The notes: generated from the sequence alone by a model not told the origin. Numbered from the stretch's first letter, positions 11,944 through 22,413 are shown. The stretch is DNA of 64,000 nt from Nymphaea colorata (GCF_008831285.2 NC_045151.1:1855544-1919543), one strand, 5' to 3'. Translations and numbers: made by a program.

Positions 11944-12044
11944 GACTATAAACTGAGTACTCATTTTTGGGCATCTGGTACCTCAAATATTTCTTTTTCT
12001 TTCGGTGAGGACAACTCTTCTTCAACGTAGGGAGAATGACGTAC

Positions 12045-12339
12045 AACTAATATATTTAGTTTGGATTTTATAATGGATCCAGCTTTATTTGTTTCATTTA
12101 AATTCTTTTACCTGTTTCATTTAAGTATTGTGTTTGGACCTTTAATTATCTATTTTGGATCCAAGATCTAATGTACATAGGGGCTCCCATTTAACGGCAT
12201 GTTTTGTACTTTTGGTAGTTAGTGAAGTTAATGATTAATTGAAGTGATTCTTTATTCCCCTTCTTTTTCTTTTTTTCTTCCCTTTCTTTTCTATGTATTC
12301 AAGTTCTTTTAAGGGAAAATCCCTTACATCACTAAATGA
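12045..12339 (+). repeat. 3' LTR of the small element
   Basis: Homologous to 10507-10818. It is preceded by a short purine stretch (GTAGGGAGAATG) that could be the polypurine tract. Confidence 0.6.
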
Positions 12340-13430
12340 ACACGTTGAGTCCATTATGAAACTAAGATGGGATAGGGGCAATGGGCATCCATGTACTCGC
12401 TTTGCTTGACTTCTCTACTCGACATTTCTACATAATCCTTTAAAAGCTTATTATATATTCATTGACAGATTCAGTTGTCATCTACAGCAAAGATTCATAT
12501 TATCTCTCCTCATTAGGTGCTTTACATATCCTTCTAATATCAACATTGAACAAGGCAATTTGAGAATAATGTCAATTATTCACCTCTTGAGATACTTTCT
12601 ATTATACCTACTATTTTTATTGTATATTTAAGAATGATCATTTGCATCACATGTTCAAAAGGAAGCATAATATCTCATTGCTGCATTGAATGTAGGTCTA
12701 TAAGTGGTGAATCACATAAAGTCCTTTTTTTTTCTTTGTGTTATGTGTACTTTCTTTTTTCGTGATATCACAGTCAGATTGCAACAGTTATTCTGCATGA
12801 AAGTATTCCATCTTATGCTGCTTCACAATGGATTTGTGAATCCATTCTCTGCCAAGCCTTTCCAAAAACTCTACATGACTGAATTTTGTGTTCAATCTTG
12901 CTTGCATGTAGACATCTTTTTTGGGTTTTTTTCTTTTTTGCAATGTGAGTTGCTATAAAACCTAATTATTTTTAATGTACCACTCAGCCTCGACCTATTC
13001 TATCTAAGTCGCTGTAGAACACATTAACACCATTTATTATTTATTGCCTATAATTTGTCTACCCAGCTCGTGGTTTGCAAGTAGCAAAGCTCTCTTCTTT
13101 TCTTTTCTTTTTTCTTTTAATACTGTAGCAAGAGCAAAGACAAATCATTTGGTACTTTTTTCTATTTTTCTGTGGAGTTATTGGTGTTGCCGTCATTGCT
13201 TATTGGAAATGCAATGGTTGAAAGAGAAGGCAATAGCAAAAGCTAGCAGAAACTTTTCAACTATGAATAAGTTAATCCCTCGCATAAAATCACCATTGCC
13301 CTTAAATGGGTTCAACTATTTATCTTGTTCAAGGACCATTGTTGAGTGGAAAATCTAAGCTTAGGTACATGAACAGAAAAACGATAATACTACAACTCTA
13401 AATTGGAATTGAAGACCAATGGGTTGAGGG
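12340..13430. other. Spacer, nothing recognised
   Basis: AT-rich sequence with short open frames lacking domains. It might be decayed retroelement leader leading into the gag remnant that follows, but no motif supports this. Confidence 0.4.
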
Positions 13431-13439
13431 CTTTATTTT

Positions 13440-14380
13440 CTTGTATTCATCTAAAACCATTTCAGATGTCATCATTAAAGAACTTTATTTCAAATGATAT
13501 GATATTGATAGAAGAAATCAAATTGCTCAATCTATTCATGAGCTAAGAAAGGATTCTGAGCCGCTCAGCAAATTAGTTAACACCTTGCTATATGGAATGA
13601 ATAGGTCTTTTATGTGCCAACTCGAAATGATCTTGTAATGATTTAAGTGAAGTAGTGAGGATACAGAGGAGCCCTGTAGATCCAAGCTTGCTATGCACAT
13701 TCTCAGACTAGATTGGGTTAATGAGGATAGTCTGCGGCAAAGGTGAGAAGGTCCGATCACATACTAAAGGGAAAACTTAGCACAATTTTAGTCCTTTTCC
13801 AGCATAGCAGATCCAGTTGGGTTTTTGGATCATTGGATGGTTTTATTATTTGGACTCATTCACTTATTGTTGGTTCAAGAGGCTAGTACACAAAGACTGC
13901 ACCCCTTTTCTTCTTTTTTCTTTTTTCTTTTTTTAGTTAACAACTTGAGTCAGAGAGACATCCTTTATGTTTTTATCTTCTTTCCTTCATCAATCAAATT
14001 GTCTCTTTATTAGTTTAATTCTTTTCCAGTTGATTGTGAGTTAAAAACAATGTCTTCTTTCTCACTACGCCATTAACAAATGGAGAGAGTAAGAAAAAAA
14101 TATTTTTTTCAAATGCTTGTTGGTGATCTCAGCCTTGATTATTAGCAAAGCGAAATCATTATGACTACTAAAATTCTCTCATTCAACTTTGTTTGTGCCA
14201 CAATGATGAGGGAAGACTGTCATCCTTAAGTCATGAAGTTTGATTGTAATAAGGAAGATGGTCGTGATTTGGTCACATTGTGAAACTACAAAGGAAGTGA
14301 ACAGTTCAATAAGAAAAAGAAATTATTTTGTTCTTGTTGCAAGAAGGAGAATCACATGCATGCAGACATTAAATAAAACG
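13440..14380 (+). pseudogene. Decayed copia gag remnant
   Basis: Broken plus-strand frames resemble a copia nucleocapsid protein. Around 13510-13610 a frame reads QIAQSIHELRKDSEPLSKLV, like the helix-rich UBN2-type gag segment. Near 14325-14370 another reads FCSCCKKENHMHADIK, a CX2CX4HX4C zinc knuckle with the last cysteine replaced by isoleucine. Stops and frame changes lie between. The family is inferred from these two motifs only. It is on the opposite strand to the copia fragments at 15.1-16.4 kb. Confidence 0.4.
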
Positions 14381-15090
14381 TCTCAATATATAAGAGTCAA
14401 GATCAGCTTAAATTGCTCAAAGGGAAAACGCCAAGGCCTTGTTATCATCAAATGTGCATTCAATCATGTCTCCCTCACATTAAGGAGTTGAAAAATTGCT
14501 CAAGCCTTTCACTGTTGCTAATTGTAGCACTATTACAATAAATGGAGAATGAAGCATATCTATTTCATAATAAAAGTTCAATTGAAATATTCTTCATGTC
14601 ATCTCTTGCTTTGCATCCGTTATCTATGAGCATGATTACTTGACTCACAGTGGTGATATTATTTTTATTCCAACTAATATAATGTTTCAAGATTGAGCCA
14701 CGAACAATATGATTAAGTGAAGAAATCAATCAATGAGAGCTGTCTCGTTTAAATCAAAGACATTGTGCTTTTGTCACTAATGCTAATTGTGCAGGAGAAG
14801 AAGACAAAAAATGACATGTTTCCCTATGGCATTTCTAAAGATAAAACTTATTATTGATGGATATTCATTTCAAGTGGGAAGTGTGTGTATCCTTAAATTT
14901 ATTAAGTTTAGTCAATTTCCTTTCCCTAATTCTAAAAATTATATGAGAAGTATCAGAGTATGAAATGAACTATAATTATGTTTTTATCATTACTCTCATA
15001 GATGATGGAAATAGATATATATACATTGATACATCATAAATTGTTTATCATAGTTAAAACAATATTAGGCAATTGGTTTTCATATATTAT
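14381..15090. other. Spacer or unrecognisable retroelement remains
   Basis: AT-rich with many stops in all frames. It sits between a plus-strand gag remnant and minus-strand reverse-transcriptase remnants, so it is probably decayed retroelement DNA. I see no specific motif. Confidence 0.4.
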
Positions 15091-15099
15091 ACACTTGAC

Positions 15100-15785
15100 C
15101 CGTTACATAACATTTGAGTAAATAATTCCTTGGCATCCCTATCTTTGGGACCTTGCCGGTGATCTCCTATAACCTCATGACTCATACGAGATTGTTACTT
15201 TGTAGACCATACTTATCTTCTTTGGTATGCCCCTAAAAGCTGAGTGGAAAAACTGATAGTGCCTTTGAAATAATAAAGTGTGTGCTCCACAATGACTCAA
15301 TAAGCGTCAGTTGAGTCATGCATATACTAACACGCCCTATTAACAATGAAAGCTATATCGGGGTGAAATGAACCTATAAATTGTAAAGCTCCGACAACAA
15401 ATGTGCGGAATAAATAATCATGAAAAGGATGACCATCATCTTTGTGAAGCTTTGATATTGAACTCATTGTAGACAAACATGGTTTGGGGTTCACCATTTC
15501 TGCTTTTTTAAGAACATTCATGATATAGTGTTACTGACAAAGAAAAGTATCTTTCCCCATCATAAAACACCTTGAGGCCAAGGAAATGGCTAAGACAATC
15601 AAAGTCTTTCATGAGGAATGTTGTCTATAAGTTTACTATGGATGAGATTCAAAGAAGTACCATCAACATAGACAAGAATCAACAGCCAGTCAAAATTAGT
15701 ATGAAAAATAAAGAAGCATCCAACTATGAGACATGTTTCAGAATGGAAAGGGAAAGACAAAATGAAAATAGTTAGAGACACACGA
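15100..15785 (-). pseudogene. Decayed copia reverse transcriptase fragment
   Basis: Minus-strand frames read, in order, LLILVYVDG (the catalytic YVDD with the last D changed to G), FLMKDF then HFLGLKVFYDG, MNVLKKAEMVNPKPC, and HKDDGHPFHDYLFRTFVVGA followed by FHPDIAFIVNRACQ. That is the normal order of the C-terminal half of a copia reverse transcriptase. Below about 15330 only scattered similarity continues, with stops. No LTR can be assigned. The element is dead because of the mutated catalytic motif, frameshifts and stops. Confidence 0.75.
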
Positions 15786-16084
15786 GTTAAAAAAATTCGG
15801 TGACAAGTCGCCTACATATTGATTCTCTCACACTCATTTGCCCAATGTGAGATGTGAGATTTCTTAAAATAATTTTAGTTCTGTATAGTTATGAGCAGAA
15901 AACTTGTTTTCAACATTGGCATTTGAATTAATTTCAGGATTTGCATTCCGTTGGACTTTGCACAATTCAAAATTATTTCCCTTGTGGCAACCTGTACTAT
16001 TGTCACCGATAACTCCTTTCTTTAGTTGTCAGGATCCGGCTGAATCTTTTGGATTTGAATGTTTATTACTTTGATCTTCTTTGC

Positions 16085-16376
16085 TCATACTATCATTTTG
16101 CTGGCTACTATTAACAATCTCCCCACAAACTCAGCTGCCCAGGTGGGCATTGAGTTTGACTTTAAATTTTGAAACGAAGATTTCAGTATGAGCTTGGTAA
16201 GAATGTCAGTGATTTGATGAGAAGAAGCCAAGTGATGTATCCGAATATTCGAAATTGATTTCTTTGCAACGCGATTTCTAAGCAAGTGGACATCCAATTC
16301 AACATGTTGGCTGCAGTGATAGGAAATCGGATGTGCAAACATGTGTCGCACAATAGATACTTTGCTTTAGAGCCAG
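16085..16376 (-). pseudogene. Decayed copia RNase H C-terminal fragment
   Basis: The minus-strand frame contains ANPISYHCS-like residues, then VELDVHLLRNRVAKKSI and ASSHQITDILTKL. These match the copia RNase H tail (HIELDYHFVRD...SSHQIADIFTKPL). Just upstream another frame reads SGSKAKY, the degenerate SSSEAEY motif. On this strand the fragment lies before the reverse-transcriptase fragment at 15.1-15.8 kb, the reverse of the normal order, so the two come from different copies or a rearrangement. Confidence 0.7.
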
Positions 16377-17030
16377 ATTGGAGATATTCTCAAGGAGGCC
16401 GGCGTGAGCGTTGCTCTCCAATCTTATCTATTTTCCCAAAGATTAAAGCAGTAAGCACATGTGATTTGGACAATCACAGATTCATACTGATCTTCGGTTT
16501 CTTTTGCTTCTGAGTATAATGATTGTCACTGGTAGGACATTCGTTTCTAAATACAAAAGTATAATTAGAATTCTATAGTGGCTTTTGAAGAACATGCAGC
16601 ATAGGAATGCAAAATTAGGAGATTCTAGAATAAAATTAGCAGATAAACAGAAGAAAGCATTTGTTATACCTTAAAGTGTGAGACCCCAAATCAAGAAGCT
16701 ATCATTTCCATTGCCTGCAGATAACAGATTGCATGCAGTCAAGGCTGTAAAAGATAGTTATATCAACCGATTAGGCTTCAGAACGACATAACCAGCATAA
16801 CAACTAACGATGTAAACATTGTTCCGATTCCAGGGATTGAGGTCGATTTGGTAACACTGCACTTCAAAGGAAGGAATATGCGACACCTTGTCTATTTTAG
16901 CAAACACGGGTTAGTTGTTGTCTTTTTTACCCTCATTTTTTTAATCTCATTTCTAATATTTTCTTGTCACTTCTTAAACAAGGTGGACAATTTTTGCCCT
17001 TATTATTTCGATTTATTTGAAATAGATTAT
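16377..17030. other. Spacer upstream of the RPT5 fragment
   Basis: No coding or TE motif recognised. It may include promoter sequence of the former RPT5 gene. Confidence 0.4.
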
Positions 17031-17037
17031 GAAAATT

Positions 17038-17087
17038 GGCTTAAAGTGGTCTTCATTTTACGATGAAGACGGCTTAAAGTGGTCTTC
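17038..17087. repeat. Direct repeat upstream of the RPT5 start
   Basis: GGCTTAAAGTGGTCTTC occurs at 17038-17054 and again at 17071-17087, a 33-bp period. Between them GTCTTC and GAAGAC form a short inverted repeat, and a palindrome GGATCATGATCC follows at 17094-17105. It lies about 120-170 bp before the RPT5 ATG; a regulatory role is only a possibility. Confidence 0.6.
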
Positions 17088-17207
17088 GCCTGTGGATCAT
17101 GATCCAGTATCCAACTCGAAATCCGAACCAGAGGAGTCTTCTTCCTTAGTTGAGCGAGAAGACAGGTCTCGCTCTGTAAAGGGGAGGAAGGGGCAGGAGA
17201 AGAAAAG

Positions 17208-17606
17208 ATGGCGGACAACTTCTTCGAGGAAGACCAGCTGGCGTCCATGCCCATCGAGGACATAGTTAGAGCTTCTCTTCTCCTCGACAACGAGATCAGG
17301 ATCCTCAAGGCATACCCATTTCTCCCTTTCTGTTTCTCGATTTTTCTCTCTGGGTTGTGCCTATCGCCTAGTTCTGTGGGATTTAGGGGGGAATTCGAAG
17401 GCACTTCGGATGTTCTTCATTCGATTATTGGTTTTCCTGACGTTGAGGACTTTAATTGTTTCGCCCTGCTTTTGGTGGGTGACGTGAAGGATGAGATGCA
17501 GAGGACGAATCTCGAATTGGAGAATCTGAAGGATAATATCAAAGAGAACCAAGAGAAGATCAAGCTGAACAAGCAAATTCCCTACTTGGTTGGCAGCATT
17601 GTGGAG
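17208..17606 (+). pseudogene. RPT5: 26S proteasome ATPase subunit RPT5, first two exons only
   Basis: RPT5 (regulatory subunit 6A) is one of six AAA+ ATPases in the base of the 19S particle; it unfolds substrates and feeds them into the 20S core. Exon 1 (17208-17309) starts at an ATG behind a GC-rich leader and encodes MADNFFEEDQLASM then DIVRASLLLDNEIRILK. Exon 2 (17490-17606) encodes DEMQRTNLELENLK then KENQEKIKLNK and PYLVGSIVE. Together they give about 73 residues, the N-terminal coiled coil and the start of the OB domain, out of roughly 425 in plant RPT5. Exon 2 ends at a normal GTAACC donor. The exon 1 donor reads AAG then GCATAC, so it is either a rare GC-AG intron or a mutated GT. No exon for the rest of the OB domain, Walker A or Walker B follows in the next kilobases. 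I infer a truncated gene; a functional gene with a very long intron holding the copia array is a less likely alternative. Confidence 0.75.
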
Positions 17607-18300
17607 GTAACCGATCGTATTTCTTTCGTTCGTGGAATTGTTTTCCCTCGTAAATTTGGAGATTTTATCTGATAAATTGCGTTCAAGTGGTTGCTTGATG
17701 CAGCTCCTGAGAGGAGGACATGAACACTTGAGCAATCGAGTGATCATAATTGAAAGTCCTTTTTGTTCCTAGAAGAAATTGTTAACTGCAGGACATTCAC
17801 TGTACAACCACGCTCCTAGTTCTCGTGTTAAATAAGCAATTGTAAGGCGGAAGAAACTGAGTATTGTGCATGCCCGTGGCTGGCAAATATATCTGGTTAT
17901 ACGAAATTATTAATATTTTGTTATTGGTTGCCAAATTTTATGCCTGTTGGAAGAAGATTTCCCACTTTTTAGAAAAAATTCTGTGCTTATGTGAAATTAG
18001 AACTCTCTCTGTTTACTATTTGGAAATCATTGCATCGTCTTTATTATCATGATTTTCAGCATCTTTGCTATTATCACTAGATCAATCACATCTATAAGGA
18101 AACTCAAAATGTGACCCTGCCACCAAAGACATAGTGGGAGATGTATAAGTTTCCACACCTACACCTGCTGAATCCTGGAGCATGACACCGCAATGCCTGT
18201 GACTTTTGTGTTTTTTTTTCTAATTTTGGAATTTTTCTTGGGATCTTTGAGATCTTTGATTTTGAACCAAGCATTGTCTGAGCCAAACCAATGATCATTT
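17607..18300. other. Sequence after the RPT5 fragment, nothing recognised
   Basis: A GATGCAG acceptor-like site followed by CTCCTGAGA lies at about 17695-17710, where exon 3 of RPT5 might have begun, but similarity stops within about three codons. The rest is AT-rich spacer. Confidence 0.4.
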
Positions 18301-18305
18301 TATTG

Positions 18306-19185
18306 ATGCTATGTCACGTAGGTACGATTATGAGTGTTGATACGGGTACGAGGAAGCGACTACGGGTATCGCATTTTTGTTAATCTTGGTACAGCCGTAC
18401 GACAATAATTATATATTTTTAATTTTAAAAAATAAAATAAAGAGATATGACTCCTAATTGTGATAAAAACAACATAAACTTCTGCTAATCTCATAGGAAC
18501 TCATGTGGATCGACTCTTAAAATCATAACGAAGCAAACAATGAACCTAACAAATGAATCAAGTATCAACCAAAGACATTAAAATGCACCTTCGTGGATGA
18601 ATGTCCGTAAATTCATCCAAAAGCCCATATCACAGCCCCAAAATCCACGCCATTTTCAAGGAAACCCATCCAGACCAATCGTAATCAACCATAATAATAA
18701 CTCGAGAGAACTCAAGAAAAAAATTGGAACCGGACAAAATTCATCCTCTGGTGCTGCTAATCAAAATCAACCAAAAAAAAAAAAAGGAACCACTAAACAT
18801 CAAACAAGTTGACAGACAAAACAACGAAACACTCATTCGAGCTGCCCAAGCTATCAAACCCCCAAAAATTGCAACAACCCTAAAAACAGCCAAATGAAAA
18901 AACCTGTTATCGCCGACTCTGTGTCCGCCACCAGTCGCTGCCCAAGGTCCCGCCGGACGTCCGTCGCCAGCTGCCCAAGCTCCAGCCGGAAGACCAAAGA
19001 AGATTGAGAGGGAGAAGAAAGAAATGTCGAGCGTTGCAGGCAAAACAATTTAACATTAGTATGGTTTGGATATAGTTCTGATTCAAAACCAGATCCAAAC
19101 ATACCAAAACATACCAGCGTATCCATTTTGCCATACCAGCGTACCGGTAGGGGTACATGGATGTCACCCACATAGTATTGATGAC
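18306..19185. mobile_element. Possible DNA-element remnant with GC-richer core
   Basis: The left edge contains TGCTATGTCACGTAGGTACG and GATACGGGTACGAGG; the right edge, in reverse complement, contains TACTATGTGGGTGACATCC and CCGGTACG. These resemble the GGATACGGGTACG-type ends seen on some plant elements but do not give a clean inverted repeat or target duplication. The core at about 18905-18990 is clearly more GC-rich than its surroundings and could be captured host sequence. Open frames on both strands (for example 18741-19043 minus) show no recognised domain. Confidence 0.25.
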
Positions 19186-19474
19186 ATGGTAGGGGAAGAT
19201 AACTCAACTAGAAAGAGGATGTTTCTTATATGATTGTACTAACGATCCAAATACTATCAATTTATCAATTACCGAATACTAACGGAGAGTTGAAGGAGAC
19301 ATATTAATGTAAGGCGGGACCTCTTGTATGGCTCTTTGACTGTGAAGAGAGACATATTAGATTAGATTGATTTCAGGGAGGACCAGAAATTCTTTTAATA
19401 GGCACGAAGCATATAGTTGAGAAATTTTTAATTGGTTATAGGCTAATGACGTGGGTCTTGTTGGACTGTTGTAT
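19186..19474. other. Spacer left of the copia insertion
   Basis: No gene or repeat recognised; it ends at the 5-bp target duplication of the copia array. Confidence 0.4.
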
Positions 19475-19479
19475 ATAAC

Positions 19480-19779
19480 TATTAACATAGTAGATGTTTC
19501 TAGACCTCCCACTATGCTGATCGTGTGAGAAGTGGCACCATGCTGATCATGTGAGAAGTGGTGGCTGGCTTGCTGATCCTGTGAGAAAGAAGTGCAGATA
19601 TGTTGATAGTGTGAGAAAGAAGAACCACCCACTATGCGTGTGAGAAAGAAGCGCTGGCTGAACCACCCACTATGTTGATCCACTATGCTGAGCGTGTGAG
19701 CAAGCCGTTTCTAGAGAGTGCTGATTGTGCAGACGTGAGAAAAGAAGTGCTGATCCTTTCTAGAAAGTGCTGGTTGTTA
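19480..19779 (+). repeat. LTR1 of the copia array, 3'-truncated
   Basis: Collinear with LTR2 and LTR3 from TATTAACATAGTAGATG to the TTTCTAGAAAGTGCTGGTTG region. The last 200 or so bases of the LTR, including the TATA-like box and the primer-binding site, are missing. At about 19780 the sequence changes directly to integrase-coding sequence. Confidence 0.85.
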
Positions 19780-21891
19780 ACTAAAGTTATATGAGAACTT
19801 CTGGATGTTTATGTTTTCCATATCTAAGAGATTACGTCCAACATAAACTCAATCCAAGATCATTGCCATGTGTTTTCTTGGGCTATACTGCAATGCATAA
19901 GGGTTACATGTGCCTACATGTAAAAATGGGGCGTGTATACATTTCTAGGCATTGTATTTTTTATGAGAATAAATTTCCTTTTAAAAGTATAGATGATGCC
20001 AGAACTCTAATTTCTGAAGTTGAATATGAAGCATGGTTTCCTACTGATGAAGAGGCAAGTAAAAGCCCACTTAATGGAGAACAAAAACAAGACATCCACC
20101 ATGACAGAACAGCAAGTGATCTCACAAAAATGCATGGCATTGAGGACGTAAGTCAAGCTACTCATAATCGGGAACCCACTTGTTCGCAAGATGGCAGCTC
20201 AGACAATGGTGACCAGAGAGAAGAGCATGACGACATGGAAGAAATTATTACATCCTCCAATGAACAGCTTGAAACCGACCAAACAGAGGTAATTTCAGCA
20301 CCCATTCCTATAAGGCAAATGACAACTCGTTCTATGCATGGAATAGTGAAACCGAACCCTCGGTATTCGCTCACTTGTGAGAAACTGCCTAAGGAACCAA
20401 GTTCCATTAAAGAAGCCTTATCAGATGCAAGTTGGACAGCTGCAATGAAGGAGGAAATAGATGCTCTCAAACAAACAAGAATGTGGGATTTGGTTCCCAA
20501 AGAACAATCTATGCATATTATTGGCTGCAACTGGGTGTTTAAAAGTAAAGTAAAGGCAGATGGAAGCTTAGAACGATTGAAAGCAAGAGTCGTGGCTAAA
20601 GGAGCCAATTATTAAACCTACAACAATGAGAATTATCTTCGCTATTGCTCTCTCTAGAGGATGGAAGATACATAAAATTGACATAAAAAATGCACTCCTC
20701 CATGGCGAGTAGGAAGAACCTGTGTATATGGATCAACCACCAAGATTCAAGGACCCAAATAAGTCCAATCATGTCTGTAAGTTAAACAAAGCCTTATATG
20801 GACTGTGTCAATCTGCTAGGATATGGTTTAATAAAAGCAGTGATTTCCTATTGAACAATGGATTCTTCTGTAGTCCAGCAGATTCCTCTTTGTTCATACG
20901 CAAAGGAGACCATGGAGTTATATGGTTGCTCTTGTATGTCGATGACATACTCATAACCGGTGATGGGCCTTACACATTGAAGAAATTTATTTCAGACATC
21001 AGTCATACCTTTGCTATGAAAAATTTAGGAAGCGCTCATTATTTCCTTGGTATACAGGTACAACATAATGAAACAAGCATATTTCTCAACCAGACAAGAT
21101 ATGCCAAGGAGATCCTCCAGCGAGCTAACATGCTAGATTGCAAGCCTAGCAACACTCCCATGGTAGAATCTCCCTACTATAATCAACTCACATCAAATTT
21201 TCAGGATGCTACTCTTTGCAAGAGCTTGGTTGGTAGCTTACAATACTTAACATTCAAACGTCCGGATTTGGATTACACCGTTAATTTTGTGTCTCGATAT
21301 ATGCAGTCACCATCGCAATTTCATTTCCATCTAGTAAAGAAAATCCTCAGGTATGTGAAGGCCATTATCAATCATGGTTCAAGAATAAAACCTACAGAGT
21401 CTATGCTTCTATAGGGGTACTCGGATCATGATTGGGCAGGATGTCCAATCACTCAGCGTTCAACAACAGGCTATAGCATATACCTCGGGCCTTATTTCAT
21501 CTCTTGGTTTGCTAAAAAACAGCCCACTGTCGCACGATCAAGTTCAGAAGCAAAATACCATGCGCTAGTTACTGCTGCAGCTGAAATGACTTGGATCAAC
21601 TACATTCTGAGAGATATTGGAGTTAGTGTACACAATACACACATTTTATTTTGTCATAATCTATCAGCCTTACACATGACCATCAATCTGGTACAACATA
21701 GTCGGTCCAAACATATTGAATTGGACTATCATTATGTTCGAGAAAGAGTGGTTGTCAAGCTCCTTGAAACCCAACATGTTCCTTCAACAAATCAGACCGC
21801 TAATATCTTCACGAAGCCATTGGGAAGAGCACGATTCCTTTATTTGAGAAACAAACTTGACCTGGACCACAACACCAATCCCGTTTGAAGG
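19780..21891 (+). pseudogene. Copia pol remnant, internal unit 1 (integrase end, RT, RNase H)
   Basis: Starts inside the integrase C-terminal region (FGCLCFPYLRDYVQ type, here SGCLCFPYLRDYVQ). It runs through [35 protein letters not shown] (start of the RT domain), [27 protein letters not shown] and LLLYVDDILIT (catalytic YVDD intact). RNase H follows with YSDHDWAGC, ARSSSEAKYHAL and, at the end, HIELDYHYVRERV and IFTKPLGRARFLYLR. Compared with unit 2 it has a 41-bp net loss just after KARVVAKG at about 20600, a TAG in place of a codon at 20710-20712, and a TAG at 21412-21414. It lacks gag, protease and most of the integrase. Confidence 0.85.
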
Positions 21892-21894
21892 GGA

Positions 21895-22400
21895 TATTAA
21901 TAGAGTAGATGTTTCTTGACCTCCCACTATGTTGATCGTGTGAGAAGTGGCACTATTCTGATCGTGTGAGAAGTGGTGGTTGGCTGGCTGATCGTGTGAG
22001 AAAGAAGTGCTGATGTGTTGATCGTGTGAGAAAGAAGAACCACCCACTATGCGTGTGAGAAAGAAGCGCTGGCTGAACCACCCACTATGTTGATCCACTA
22101 TGCTGAGCGTGTGAGGAAGACGTTTCTAGAAAGTGCTGATTGTGCAGACGTGAGAAAAGAAGTGTTGATCCTTTCTAGAAAGTGCGGATTGTGCAGACGT
22201 GAGAAAAGAAGTGTTGATCAGTTCAAGAACCACAAGTTATGTGAGAAAGAGGTGCTGATCATGCAGAGTTAGTTTTTCTCCTTTTATCATGTAATGAGTA
22301 ACTGAAAAATCCTTGCTTGGTGTATAAAAAGCGACCTGAGCACATAACGATCGTTGAAGTGAAAAACGAGAAAATTTCTTCCAATCGTCCTTTTTCTTTA
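21895..22400 (+). repeat. LTR2 of the copia array, complete
   Basis: 506 bp, preceded by the polypurine tract GAAGGGGA at 21887-21894 and followed at once by the primer-binding site. It serves as 3' LTR of unit 1 and 5' LTR of unit 2. A TATA-like TATAAAAA lies at 22323-22330. The U3 part carries several copies of a TGATCGTGTGAGAA motif. Confidence 0.9.
22323..22330 (+). promoter_or_regulatory. TATA-like box in LTR2
   Basis: TATAAAAA about 80 bp before the LTR end is a plausible retroelement promoter element. In LTR3 the same place reads CATAAAAA, a one-base change. Confidence 0.5.
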
Positions 22401-22413
22401 TGGTATGAGAGCC
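22401..22413 (+). promoter_or_regulatory. Primer-binding site of the copia array
   Basis: TGGTATGAGAGCC is the TGGTATCAGAGCC initiator-methionine tRNA complement with one C-to-G change. Confidence 0.8.

Larger units (their letters stand above)
10507..12339 (+). mobile_element. Small non-autonomous LTR retrotransposon
   Basis: Two diverged direct repeats, 10507-10818 and 12045-12339, share long stretches such as CTAATATATTTAG, GTTTGGACCTT and CTTTTGGTAGTTAGTGAA. The 5' copy begins TG and ends CA. It is followed three bases later by TGGTATCAGAG, the usual initiator-methionine tRNA primer-binding site of plant copia elements. The internal region is about 1.2 kb, of which 363 bp is a nested MITE, and carries no gag or pol. 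By eye the LTRs are only about three quarters identical, so the insertion is old. This is a TRIM-like or internally deleted element. Confidence 0.65.

Noticed and set aside
20162-20608. 148-codon minus-strand frame (and its twin at 24968-25300)
   Set aside because: Antisense shadow of the copia reverse-transcriptase linker; the coding signal is on the plus strand.
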